This document shows positions 37,044-45,684 of a stretch of 64,000 bases of DNA, in pieces. Under the pieces are notes generated by a model. The model was not told the origin of the DNA. It did no database searches and worked only from the letters and a program-made list of their open reading frames with translations. The translations under genes and the position numbers were made by a program. The first letter of the stretch is position 1; the number at the start of each line of letters is the position of its first letter. Source of the stretch: Marinomonas primoryensis (lineage in GTDB: Bacteria; Pseudomonadota; Gammaproteobacteria; Pseudomonadales; Marinomonadaceae); contig NZ_CP054301.1 of the NCBI RefSeq assembly GCF_013372285.1, forward strand, positions 2,535,001 to 2,599,000, written 5' to 3'.

Positions 37044-37417
37044 CTAGCATCTTGGTTTATACGGCCGACAAGTGATATGGGGTGATGTGTCTTCAACACA
37101 TATATCACTTAGGCTAACACTTTGTAATATATTTTTGTCGGCAAAGGTATCGGTGAAACCAAGTAGACTTATCTGCTCACCTTCATAAGAAAGGCAGCCA
37201 TTGACCACCCCATACTTTTGGACCTACACAAACACCGTCAACTGAATAGCTTGCCCTTTTTTTGGCCATTATTATTAAGTTGTCCACAATAAGTTGACCA
37301 CCAATGAGAACCATTATCTGGCTCCTCATTACCAACAGAGCGCCAATATATAGACAATACTAACGACTCCCTAGATCAAGAGAGCAAGAAAACCCTATTT
37401 CTGATAACGATTTTCAT
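37044..37417 (-). pseudogene. degenerate gene for a small secreted protein
   Basis: The 684-base gap between the hybrid kinase and the next gene is not empty. From ATG 37417 (MKIVIRNRVFLLS) the minus strand reads into a TGA at 37376, then in the same frame SIYWRSVGNEEPDNGSHWW and CGQLNNNG. At a run of seven A (37257-37263) the sense moves to a second frame (SVDGVCVGPKVWGGQW), then to a third (CLSYEGEQISLLGF to PYKPRC) ending at 37044. One stop and two frameshifts show decay, or sequence error at the homopolymer. I do not recognise the family. Confidence 0.5.
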
Positions 37418-37597
37418 ATGTTCTCTAAAAAACACAGTGTATTCTCGACGTTAGTTATTATGAAAAATGTATTACAAAAGTAACAACAAATAGAATCAAA
37501 GGCTCATTAAAATAATAAACACAACAGAGAAACCGCCTTATTCACTTATACTACCGCTTAAATTTAACCAAAGACGAAAAGCAGGCTAAATACCTTT

Positions 37598-38146
37598 ATG
37601 TCTATTCCTATCATTAAATTCGGTTTGATTCTATTAGGATTTATGTCTGTTAATTTGGCTAACGCCAATGATCTAATTACTTTTGGGAAAGCCTGTCTAG
37701 TAAAAGAAGAGCGTTTAAACCAAGCAAAAATAAAATTAGACACTCTATCCCGTCGTTCCGATCAGACACAGACCAAGACAAATCAGGCATGGCTTTCTTT
37801 AAAACAGTACCAAGAAGAAAAAAAGCAGTTAGAAACATCGATGACCGAATGCGCAGAAACCGCACCCAATAGTGCCTATTGCCATCAAATTCGTCGTCGT
37901 TATAACGAACTAACATATCGTATTAATAGGAAAGAAGTAGAAGCGTCCGAAGAGCGCTTTGATGGTGACGACTCAAAAGTTGACTATGAAATAACAAGAG
38001 CGAATTTTGACCAACGACATGAGGCTTTTCTCGCCCAATGCAGAGATTCAGATGATCATTACGCACTGCTTCAAAATCCAGACGCGTATGCGGCCGTTTG
38101 TTCTGACGATGAAGCAAAACAATCTGTCACTTGCGCTCTTTTCTAG
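37598..38146 (+). CDS. secreted coiled-coil protein, function unknown
   Basis: A 182-residue protein with a signal peptide (about 1-23, cut after ANA). The mature protein is almost entirely helical with heptad-like segments (LNQAKIKLDTLSRR, LSLKQYQEEKKQLETS, EVEASEERF) and about six cysteines likely to form disulfides in the periplasm. I do not recognise the family. It stands alone, convergent with the lipocalin gene. Confidence 0.65.
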   Translation: MSIPIIKFGLILLGFMSVNLANANDLITFGKACLVKEERLNQAKIKLDTLSRRSDQTQTKTNQAWLSLKQYQEEKKQLETSMTECAETAPNSAYCHQIRRRYNELTYRINRKEVEASEERFDGDDSKVDYEITRANFDQRHEAFLAQCRDSDDHYALLQNPDAYAAVCSDDEAKQSVTCALF

Positions 38147-38166
38147 CCATCCAGTGTATTAGAGCA

Positions 38167-38694
38167 TTACTGAATTATGGTCTCGGTTTGCACCACATTA
38201 ACCAGTTTATCCATCTGAAAGCCTAGCTTCTCTGCTTTTGCGAACAGTCTTTGCTTTACGTCTTTTGGCATCGTAGGTGTTCTTGATAATAACCAAAAAA
38301 AATCTCGATTAGGGCCTGACACCATGGCGTATTGGTAGTCTTTTTTATCCAATTCAAAGATCACATAAGCACCATAAAATGGCCCAAAGAAAGACACTTT
38401 TAAATGCCCAACATCAGAAGAATTGACAAAATATGCTCGCCCTGTGGCTTCTCGCCATTCTTTATCGTCTGCTGAATAGCCTCTATTTGATACCGCCACA
38501 CCACCATCATCTCGCATAGAATACGTGGCGGTTACATTCGACAGACCCTCCTCAAACGCATGATCTTGCCGAGCAATTTCATACCAGGTTCCTAAATAAC
38601 GCTCTAACTGAAATTGAGTAACAGGATCAATATTTTTAGGCGCACTAGTACAACCCGCCAATAGAATCGACATAATCCAAACAACATATTTCAT
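38167..38694 (-). CDS. blc: bacterial lipocalin (Blc-type lipoprotein)
   Basis: A 175-residue outer-membrane lipoprotein. Signal MKYVVWIMSILLAGC with lipobox LAGC. The lipocalin signature YLGTWYEIARQDHAFEEGL follows, then VTATYSMRDDGGVAVSNRGY and the third conserved block FWLLSRTPTMP. Blc proteins bind lysophospholipids or fatty acids and support envelope repair. Divergent from the glycosidase gene by 58 bases. Confidence 0.92.
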   Translation of the reverse strand: MKYVVWIMSILLAGCTSAPKNIDPVTQFQLERYLGTWYEIARQDHAFEEGLSNVTATYSMRDDGGVAVSNRGYSADDKEWREATGRAYFVNSSDVGHLKVSFFGPFYGAYVIFELDKKDYQYAMVSGPNRDFFWLLSRTPTMPKDVKQRLFAKAEKLGFQMDKLVNVVQTETIIQ

Positions 38695-38752
38695 ATGGTC
38701 ATCCTTATAACTCGTTTAGGTTTCACTACTTAATACAAATGTCACAGTCTTA

Positions 38753-40273
38753 TTGCAGTCTATTAAGATCGTTTACTCGGGAACAAACATCTTGTTTAGT
38801 AATAGATTAGTACATTCATGGCGGCATGGAAGAAGCATCAGGCAACAGAATAAAACCGTGTCTGTGAGTCTAAGCAGTATGACGCCAATGACCAAGGTTG
38901 ACGCGAGGTTTTTGTCTTTTTCTATCGATATCTCTGTTCTGGCAGGCGGATTTTGGTGGGAAGGCAGTAAAGGTACCCAGCGAGGATTGGGAACGCAGCG
39001 TGTCGAGCCGTTAGATCTAAACCAGCCAAAGCTAGACCAACTTATCAAAGCGCTTGGACCTGCCTATGTTCGCGTTGGCGGGTCAGAAGCCGATAAAGTA
39101 CATTATTTTACCAGTCTCAAAAACGCTTCTACTGAGCAACCTGATCCGCTCGTTCTCACAAAAGAAATGTGGCATAACCTACACGACTTTTGCCAGCGTC
39201 ATGCTTTACACCTCATGTTCACCATAAAGTACGGCCTATTTGAGCGACGTCAACAAGGCGCATGGCAATCGAATGAAGTGGAATCATTACTAAAATACAG
39301 CCATGAGCACGGACAAACTATCGAGGTACTTGAGTTAGGCAACGAGCTCAATGCTTACTGGGCGTTCCACGGATTCACCTCGCAACCCAGTGCCAAAAAT
39401 CTCGCCAAAGACTACGACACCTTTACTCGATGCGTTCGACAACACAGTCCACACAGTAAAATTGCCGGTCCAGGCAGTGCCTTTTGGCCGAGGATCGGTG
39501 AGGCCGTCAAACCACTAAGCAATATCTCATCCACTTTTCTGGCAAGCCTAGAGGAAAAAATCGACATCGTAGATTGGCATTATTACCCCTTCCAAAGTAG
39601 CCGCTCGCCAGTGAGAACACGCGCTGCCACCATTAACAATATCCTGTCGCCAAACTCTTTAAAGGACTATGAAAAATACTCGATGCAACTCGATAAGTGG
39701 CGCAACCAATATCAACCAAAAGCAGAACTTTGGACCGGAGAAACAGGCTCAGCACAATGCGGCGGACAAGCCAAACTGTCTGATCGTTTTGTCTCCTGTT
39801 TCTGGTGGGCGGATCAATTAGGACGAGGGGCGAAAATCGGCCAAAAAGTCATGATAAGGCAAAGCCTAATTGGTGGAGACTATGCCCTAATCAATCGCAA
39901 TACGTTAAAACCAAACCCTGATTATTGGGTCAGCTGGTTATGGGGAAAGCTAATGGGTGAAGACGTTTTTGCCGTACAAAGTAACGACCCTTTTGTGCAA
40001 ACTTACTGCCACAGTGCAAAAAAAGAAGGCAAATGCACACTGCTTATCATCAACATGTCGGCCAAGCCAAAAATTATGAACTGCCAAGGATTTGGATCAA
40101 AGAAAAAACGTTTCGAAATCACAGCAGATTCACTCACCTCAAAAAAAATTCGCATCAATGGCATCAAACCTAAGTTTAATAAAGGACGAGTGGCCTTAAA
40201 AGATTTCCCTAAGCTATCAAAGCTAAACCTCGTCAGCCCTTACAGTATTAGTTTTTGGTGTTTTACGGTGTGA
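38753..40273 (+). CDS. GH79-like glycoside hydrolase (heparanase-type)
   Basis: A 506-residue clan GH-A hydrolase. The core begins DARFLSFSIDISVLAG, then YVRVGGSEAD; the acid/base Glu lies in VLELGNELNAYW and the nucleophile in LWTGETGSAQCGG. This set matches GH79 beta-glucuronidases and heparanases. The start is uncertain: TTG at 38753 gives the length quoted, and ATG at 38879 gives 464 residues. Neither gives a clear signal peptide. It is 106 bases before the Fur-controlled fepB-type gene but not evidently part of that operon. The natural substrate is unknown. Confidence 0.75.
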   Translation: MQSIKIVYSGTNILFSNRLVHSWRHGRSIRQQNKTVSVSLSSMTPMTKVDARFLSFSIDISVLAGGFWWEGSKGTQRGLGTQRVEPLDLNQPKLDQLIKALGPAYVRVGGSEADKVHYFTSLKNASTEQPDPLVLTKEMWHNLHDFCQRHALHLMFTIKYGLFERRQQGAWQSNEVESLLKYSHEHGQTIEVLELGNELNAYWAFHGFTSQPSAKNLAKDYDTFTRCVRQHSPHSKIAGPGSAFWPRIGEAVKPLSNISSTFLASLEEKIDIVDWHYYPFQSSRSPVRTRAATINNILSPNSLKDYEKYSMQLDKWRNQYQPKAELWTGETGSAQCGGQAKLSDRFVSCFWWADQLGRGAKIGQKVMIRQSLIGGDYALINRNTLKPNPDYWVSWLWGKLMGEDVFAVQSNDPFVQTYCHSAKKEGKCTLLIINMSAKPKIMNCQGFGSKKKRFEITADSLTSKKIRINGIKPKFNKGRVALKDFPKLSKLNLVSPYSISFWCFTV

Positions 40274-40294
40274 ACAGGAAAATTAATAACAAAA

Positions 40295-40313
40295 GATAAT
40301 GAAAATGATTATC
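40295..40313. promoter_or_regulatory. Fur box upstream of the fepBDGC-type operon
   Basis: GATAATGAAAATGATTATC agrees with the 19-base consensus GATAATGATAATCATTATC at 17 positions. A TATAAT lies at 40342-40347, and the first gene starts at 40380. It predicts repression by iron-loaded Fur. Confidence 0.8.
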
Positions 40314-40379
40314 AATAGTATAATTAATAACTTCCCATCGCTATAATAACGCGGTCTTTTTGGTCTACAGGGTTCAGTC

Positions 40380-41408
40380 ATGGTTAACAATATTCCGATA
40401 TTTGGTCGATTCTTAGCACTCTTTGTTTTTTGTTTTTTTCTGGCGGCCTGCGATCAAACGTCATCACAAACCTCTTTATTAAAAATAGGTCAGGTCGAGA
40501 AAAACAACTCTGGATGGCCCAGAAGCATCATGACTCGTGAAGGTTTGCTCACTCTAGATAAACAACCAAGCAGGATTGTTTCCACCAGCGTCACCTTGTC
40601 TGGCACATTACTCGCAATCAATGCACCACTTGTTGCTTCTGGCGCGACCATGGCGAACACCAGCGTCGCGGCAGAACAAGGTTTCATGCGTCAATGGGCA
40701 AACGTAGCGGACGAACGAGGCGTTATTCCGCTTTATCAAACAGAGCCCAATGCTGAGGCCATTATCAAAGCGAATCCAGACCTGATCATTATCTCTGCAA
40801 CGGGTGGCGACTCGGCACTAAAACTCTACGATCAGCTAAAAGACATAGCCCCCATTCTGGTCATTGGCTATGACGACAAAAGTTGGATTCAACTGGCTGA
40901 TATTTTGGGGAACATTCTTGGCCTTGAAGAACAAGCTAAAACCATCACACAGCGCTTTGAAAAGAGTTTAAAAGAAACGAAATCGATGATCACCCTACCA
41001 CCTCAACCAACCACTGCCATGGTGTATTACCAAGACGGCACAGGCGCAAACATTTGGACAACCGAGTCCGCCCAAGGTCGCATTTTACAAGAACTAGGAT
41101 TCACCATTGCTGACATTCCAGAATCCGTCAAAGGCAATATCAGTATGGGCATGCGTAACGATATAGTCATTGCCACTGGTGAGCGATTCCCAGATGCCGT
41201 TATGGGTAACTCCGTCCTGTTATTTTCAGCTTCCAAGGACAGAGAAAAAGCGTTCAAAGAAAACCATTACTTACGTGAAACAAGCGCCGTAAAAAATAAC
41301 CAAGTATTCGCGGTGGGTGATGACACCTTTCGCTTGGACTACTACAGCGCCACTAACTTTCTCAAGCAATTACAAACTCAGTTTGGACACCAAACTCATG
41401 TCCAGTAA
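40380..41408 (+). CDS. fepB: iron-siderophore periplasmic binding lipoprotein, FepB-like
   Basis: A 342-residue binding protein with a lipoprotein signal (lipobox LAAC near residue 24). The TroA-like fold is seen in SRIVSTSVTLSGTLLAINAP, the helix IIKANPDLIIISATGGDSAL and the C-terminal segment VKNNQVFAVGDDTFRLDYYSA. It receives the ferric catecholate in the periplasm and passes it to the permease. It overlaps the first permease gene by 11 bases and follows a strong Fur box. The name FepB is by analogy. Confidence 0.85.
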   Translation: MVNNIPIFGRFLALFVFCFFLAACDQTSSQTSLLKIGQVEKNNSGWPRSIMTREGLLTLDKQPSRIVSTSVTLSGTLLAINAPLVASGATMANTSVAAEQGFMRQWANVADERGVIPLYQTEPNAEAIIKANPDLIIISATGGDSALKLYDQLKDIAPILVIGYDDKSWIQLADILGNILGLEEQAKTITQRFEKSLKETKSMITLPPQPTTAMVYYQDGTGANIWTTESAQGRILQELGFTIADIPESVKGNISMGMRNDIVIATGERFPDAVMGNSVLLFSASKDREKAFKENHYLRETSAVKNNQVFAVGDDTFRLDYYSATNFLKQLQTQFGHQTHVQ

Positions 41409-42459
41409 CAGCTTAGCGAGAGAAAAAATACCTAATACCAAGCCACTTAATACAACGACATCGACGACTAGCAACAAGCGCTACGCTTGGCTGCTGGCTT
41501 CCATCCTTTTATTATTTGTCATTATGGTGGCCAGTTTATGCATTGGCGCAAAGCCCTTATCGCTAGATCAGCTTTGGAATGTCTTAATCGGCAAAGAACA
41601 TGGTATTGCCGAAATCATCATTTTTGAAGGTCGACTCCCTAGAACCTTAAACGGACTTTTTGTTGGCATGGCGCTTGGCACCTCTGGTGCACTGATTCAA
41701 GCCATCACTCGCAACCCCCTTGCCGACCCAGGCATACTCGGCGTTAACTTAGGCGCCAGTCTGGCTATCGCGATTGCTATTGTTTTTCTGGGGGCGACTC
41801 AGCTTACTGAATTCTTCTATTACGCGGCGCTCGGTGCTTTCTTAGCCAGTTTGTTAGTATATTTTGTTGGCAGCATGGGAGGCGGAAAAGTCGACCCTCT
41901 TAAGCTGACCTTAGCAGGCGTGGCGATTGGCGCCGTCTTTGGCGGGTTAAGTTCCGCTCTCACACTGTTTAATCCGGTCGCGTTTGATCAAGTTCGCTTT
42001 TGGTCCGTTGGCAGTTTAGATATTCGAACGCTGTCTGTACCGCTGTTTATTGCCCCTGTGGTTATCGTTGGCTGCCTTCTGGCTGTTGCCATTACACCTG
42101 CTTTAAACGCATTTAGCTTAGGAGATTCCTTAGCCGCTGCACTGGGAAGTAAACCCGCTCGAATCCAAGTAGTGGGGTTGATAGCGATTACTCTGCTTTG
42201 TGGCGCCGCAACCGCCGCCGCAGGGCCCATTGGCTTTGTCAGCTTGATGATGCCCCATATAGCCCGCTGGATGGTCGGTCCAGATCAACGCTGGATTATT
42301 CCTTTCAGCTTTATTTTGACGCCTATTCTGCTATTAAGCGCAGATATTATTGGGCGAGTATTGATTACTGGCGAACTGCGAGTCTCGATTGTGACTGCTT
42401 TTATCGGTGCGCCAATCTTAATTTATTTGGTGCGAAGAAAAGGTGCGACAGGATTATGA
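41398..42459 (+). CDS. fepD: ferric-siderophore permease, FepD-like (FecCD family)
   Basis: A 353-residue permease with about nine or ten helices. I placed the start at ATG 41398, inside the end of the binding-protein gene. A longer frame from 41317 exists but would overlap more. Family motifs: GRLPRTLNGLFVGMALGTSG, RNPLADPGILGVNLGAS and GPIGFVSLMMPHIARWMVG. It pairs with the next gene product as the channel. It overlaps that gene by four bases (ATGA). Confidence 0.9.
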   Translation: MSSNSLAREKIPNTKPLNTTTSTTSNKRYAWLLASILLLFVIMVASLCIGAKPLSLDQLWNVLIGKEHGIAEIIIFEGRLPRTLNGLFVGMALGTSGALIQAITRNPLADPGILGVNLGASLAIAIAIVFLGATQLTEFFYYAALGAFLASLLVYFVGSMGGGKVDPLKLTLAGVAIGAVFGGLSSALTLFNPVAFDQVRFWSVGSLDIRTLSVPLFIAPVVIVGCLLAVAITPALNAFSLGDSLAAALGSKPARIQVVGLIAITLLCGAATAAAGPIGFVSLMMPHIARWMVGPDQRWIIPFSFILTPILLLSADIIGRVLITGELRVSIVTAFIGAPILIYLVRRKGATGL

Positions 42460-43472
42460 AAAACCGCTTTTTGTCCAAAAACGCTTCTACCCCGTTGGCA
42501 ACCACACTACCTACTCTCATCACGACACTCTTCAGCTTACTGCTCATCTTCGCCACGTTATTTTTTGGTGAACACATTACCAATAATTTTCACGATATTT
42601 GGCAATTAGTAACAGGGAGCGCTGATCGTTATCAGTCTATCGTGGTATGGCAATGGCGAGCTTCTCGCTTATTTGCGGCGCTGATCATTGGCGCAGCGCT
42701 TGGCGTCAGTGGCGCAGTGTTTCAATCGTTGGTGCGTAACCCGCTTGGTAGCCCAGACATAACGGGCTTTAACGTAGGAGCTTTTACGGGCGTTTTGATC
42801 TCCATCGCACTGTTTGGCAATTTATATTGGCTAAGTGTTTTCAGTGCCATTTTAGGTGGGCTATTTTCTGCGCTACTGGTCTATTTGTTCGCCTATCGGG
42901 ATGGTCATTCTGGCTTCCGTTTGATCATTGTTGGCATCGCCATTAGCGCAACGCTCACCGCTTTTAACCAATGGTTGTCACTCACTGTATCATTGGAAAC
43001 CGCCATGACAGCAGCCTTGTGGAGTGCCGGATCGTTAAATGGTATGACATGGTCTCGCATCCTTCCCGCTGCACTCTTGATTACGGTCTTTCTGATCTGT
43101 GCTTTCCTACTGAATACGCGCATGAAATTATTAGAAATGGGCGACGACACCGCTGCAGCCTTGGGAGTGTCGGTTAACAAGAGTCGCCTTATATTAATGT
43201 TTGTCGGCGTGGCACTCACCGCCGTTGCCACCGCCATTACAGGCCCTATTGCCTTTATCTCGCTTGCAGCGCCACAAATTGCCCGTCGTTTGGCGAATAG
43301 CGCCAATGTGTCGCTCGGTTCTTCAGCTTTGGTTGGCGCGATATTATTGCTACTTGCTGACTTTATTGCACAACACGGTTGGGAAAATTCCACCCTACCG
43401 GTAGGACTGGTTACCATCAGTTTGGGTGGCATTTATCTAGTCTATTTGATTACTCGGGAAGGCAAACTATGA
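42456..43472 (+). CDS. fepG: ferric-siderophore permease, FepG-like (FecCD family)
   Basis: A 338-residue second permease. I use ATG 42456, overlapping the previous stop; the frame is open further upstream only as an antisense-free shadow. Motifs: WRASRLFAALIIGAALGVSG, VRNPLGSPDITGFNVGAF and GPIAFISLAAPQIARRLA. The sequence wording is closer to FepG than to FepD. It overlaps the ATPase gene by four bases, so the whole operon is translationally coupled. Confidence 0.9.
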   Translation: MKNRFLSKNASTPLATTLPTLITTLFSLLLIFATLFFGEHITNNFHDIWQLVTGSADRYQSIVVWQWRASRLFAALIIGAALGVSGAVFQSLVRNPLGSPDITGFNVGAFTGVLISIALFGNLYWLSVFSAILGGLFSALLVYLFAYRDGHSGFRLIIVGIAISATLTAFNQWLSLTVSLETAMTAALWSAGSLNGMTWSRILPAALLITVFLICAFLLNTRMKLLEMGDDTAAALGVSVNKSRLILMFVGVALTAVATAITGPIAFISLAAPQIARRLANSANVSLGSSALVGAILLLLADFIAQHGWENSTLPVGLVTISLGGIYLVYLITREGKL

Positions 43473-44266
43473 CATCGCAATCATCCATTTCACTTGGCAC
43501 AGAATCAGTCACCCTAAGTTATGACCAAAACATCATTACACAAGACCTTTCCATTCATATTCCTGAGGGTAAATTCAGCGTTATCGTCGGACCAAACGGC
43601 TGTGGAAAGTCCACCTTGTTACGCGCGATGAGCCGGCTACTTAAACCACAATCCGGCCAAGTTTTACTTAATGGAAAAAACATCCATTCACTGGCAACTC
43701 GTGATGTTGCAAAAATATTAGGCCTGCTACCACAAAGCGCCATTGCTCCAGACGGTATTAAAGTAGTCGACCTGGTTGCCCGTGGACGCTTTCCTCACCA
43801 AAAATGGTTTCAGCCTTGGCGTGAACAAGATCAAGATGCGGTGGATGCAGCAATGAAAGCAACGGACATCACCCACTTTGCCCAACTTAATGTAGATCAA
43901 TTGTCCGGTGGACAACGACAGCGTGTTTGGGTTGCTATGGCGTTAGCGCAAAAAACACCTCTGCTATTACTGGACGAACCAACCACGTATTTGGACATTG
44001 CCCATCAGATTGAATTAATGGATTTATTTCAAGATTTGAACCGACTACAAGGCCATACCATAGTGGCCGTATTACATGATCTTAACCACGCCTGTCGATA
44101 CGCTGATAACCTGATCGCCATGAAGTCTGGACAAGTTGTCGCCACAGGCACACCTAATGACATTGTCACGGAGACATTAATTGAAACGGTATTCGGACTG
44201 CCTTGTATTATTTTAGAAGATCCCATTTCAGGCACACCATTGGTCATTCCAAAAGGCCGACAATAA
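43469..44266 (+). CDS. fepC: ferric-siderophore ABC transporter ATPase, FepC-like
   Basis: A 265-residue ATPase. ATG 43469 has GGAAGG nine bases upstream. Walker A is GPNGCGKST, the signature is LSGGQRQRVW, Walker B is LLLLDEPTTYLDI and the switch His is in VLHDLNHA. ARGRFPHQKWFQPW is the Q-loop region typical of FepC/FhuC proteins. Last gene of the uptake operon, closed by a bidirectional terminator. Confidence 0.93.
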   Translation: MTSQSSISLGTESVTLSYDQNIITQDLSIHIPEGKFSVIVGPNGCGKSTLLRAMSRLLKPQSGQVLLNGKNIHSLATRDVAKILGLLPQSAIAPDGIKVVDLVARGRFPHQKWFQPWREQDQDAVDAAMKATDITHFAQLNVDQLSGGQRQRVWVAMALAQKTPLLLLDEPTTYLDIAHQIELMDLFQDLNRLQGHTIVAVLHDLNHACRYADNLIAMKSGQVVATGTPNDIVTETLIETVFGLPCIILEDPISGTPLVIPKGRQ

Positions 44267-44288
44267 CAGCAAAAACAACAGCAAAAAT

Positions 44289-44322
44289 AAAGCGGCGATG
44301 AATGGCTCATCGCCGCTTTATT
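44289..44322. terminator. bidirectional terminator between fepC and the exporter gene
   Basis: A perfect 13-bp stem (44289-44301 with 44307-44319, AAAGCGGCGATGA) with a five-base loop. T-rich tracts follow on both strands. It separates convergent operons. Confidence 0.88.
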
Positions 44323-44339
44323 TAGTGTCTTATTCTTCG

Positions 44340-45638
44340 TTATGCCACTTCAGCCACAGTATTCTTTGTGTCTTTCATAGCGTCAGGCTCTGGCGGGAAA
44401 AGGCTGGTATCAATCCAACTAGCTTCTCGAAGTGATCGAACGCCCGCGCCGACAAACAAAGTTGCTACGGCACAGCCAAGCCCTAGACTTACCAGCCCCA
44501 TCACCGGCGACAGTACTTTGACAATCACCCCAATCCCTAATGCCCCAGCAGAGTCGCCGACGACATCTTGCGCCGTCCAAAAACTACCAATTCGACCCAA
44601 CATATTATCCGGTGTATGGCCTTGTACAATCGAATACTGCAGTAAACCGCCAATAGAACCAAGATAACCAAACACCGCTAACGCCCCTAGCATCAACGCT
44701 AAATGCCCCATTACCCCCAAAGACGCAACACATAAAAAAGACAAGAAAGCCGTTATTAGCATCACCACGCCTGGACGCCGTAAACCGCGTATCCAACCAC
44801 TGGTTAATGCACCTAAAGTTGACCCCACTGGCACAGCGGAATACATAAGGCCGACCTCAAACGCCCCACCGCCAAAAGCCGTTGCCGCCAAAGCAGGGAA
44901 CAAAATTCGAATGGATTTGGTAACGGCCTCTAGCGTGCCTAACGCCACCACAGCGCGAATCACTTTATGCGTAAAGACAAAAGTAAAACCATCCAATAAA
45001 GATTTAATGGGATGCTCTTGTGGACCACCTTTTTCTGGCTTCATGTTCGGCAAAGTCACCAACGTAATCAGGGTGCAAAGAGTGCCAATAGCGGCCAAGG
45101 TGTAATTCCAAGTAACACCAAATGACACAATCACCACACCCGCTATGGCAGGTGAAATGACCGAACCAATGCGAACAACCAGCATGCTCAATGCGCCTGC
45201 GGTAGGAATATTTTCTCGTCCAACCAAATGAGGAATAGACGCCATTAATGCGGTCAGTCCAATGGCGCTGAAGAAACCATCCCACAGTGAAATGGCATAA
45301 ACAGCCCAAAGGCTTGGCTCAGAAAGGTACGCATTCAATGCCAGCAGTACAAACCCCACACCACAAATAAAGCGCGAGGCTAAAATCAGCCATTTACGAT
45401 CCATCCTGTCGGCCAAAACACCGCCCAACATCAGTCCTACAAACATGCCCATGCCATCTAACGCGACAGCAAAACCAACCTGTAAGCTAGACCCTGTTAA
45501 CTCATAAATTTGTACTGGCACCGCCACATTCAACATACCTATGCCCAATACAGACATCAAACGGGCAATGAAAATAGCGCGGAAATTAGCGTTGGTTTTT
45601 AGCAGACTAAAATCCAACATGATCTTTGATTTTGACAT
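44340..45638 (-). CDS. entS: EntS-like siderophore exporter (MFS)
   Basis: A 432-residue, 12-helix major facilitator. The N-terminus NFRAIFIARLMSVLGIGMLN and the motif VLADRMDRKWLILASR match EntS (YbdA), which carries enterobactin across the inner membrane. It lies 46 bases after the NRPS gene on the same strand, closing the fes-mbtH-NRPS-entS operon. The predicted role is secretion of the locus product. Confidence 0.88.
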   Translation of the reverse strand: MSKSKIMLDFSLLKTNANFRAIFIARLMSVLGIGMLNVAVPVQIYELTGSSLQVGFAVALDGMGMFVGLMLGGVLADRMDRKWLILASRFICGVGFVLLALNAYLSEPSLWAVYAISLWDGFFSAIGLTALMASIPHLVGRENIPTAGALSMLVVRIGSVISPAIAGVVIVSFGVTWNYTLAAIGTLCTLITLVTLPNMKPEKGGPQEHPIKSLLDGFTFVFTHKVIRAVVALGTLEAVTKSIRILFPALAATAFGGGAFEVGLMYSAVPVGSTLGALTSGWIRGLRRPGVVMLITAFLSFLCVASLGVMGHLALMLGALAVFGYLGSIGGLLQYSIVQGHTPDNMLGRIGSFWTAQDVVGDSAGALGIGVIVKVLSPVMGLVSLGLGCAVATLFVGAGVRSLREASWIDTSLFPPEPDAMKDTKNTVAEVA

Positions 45639-45684
45639 AACGACTCTTTAAGTTTGGCGCGGCTTCATGCCGCGCACGAATACA

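Noticed and set aside
42198..42455. N-terminal extension of the FepG-like frame
   Set aside because: It overlaps the FepD-like gene by over 250 bases with no membrane-protein character. ATG 42456 overlaps the FepD stop as expected.
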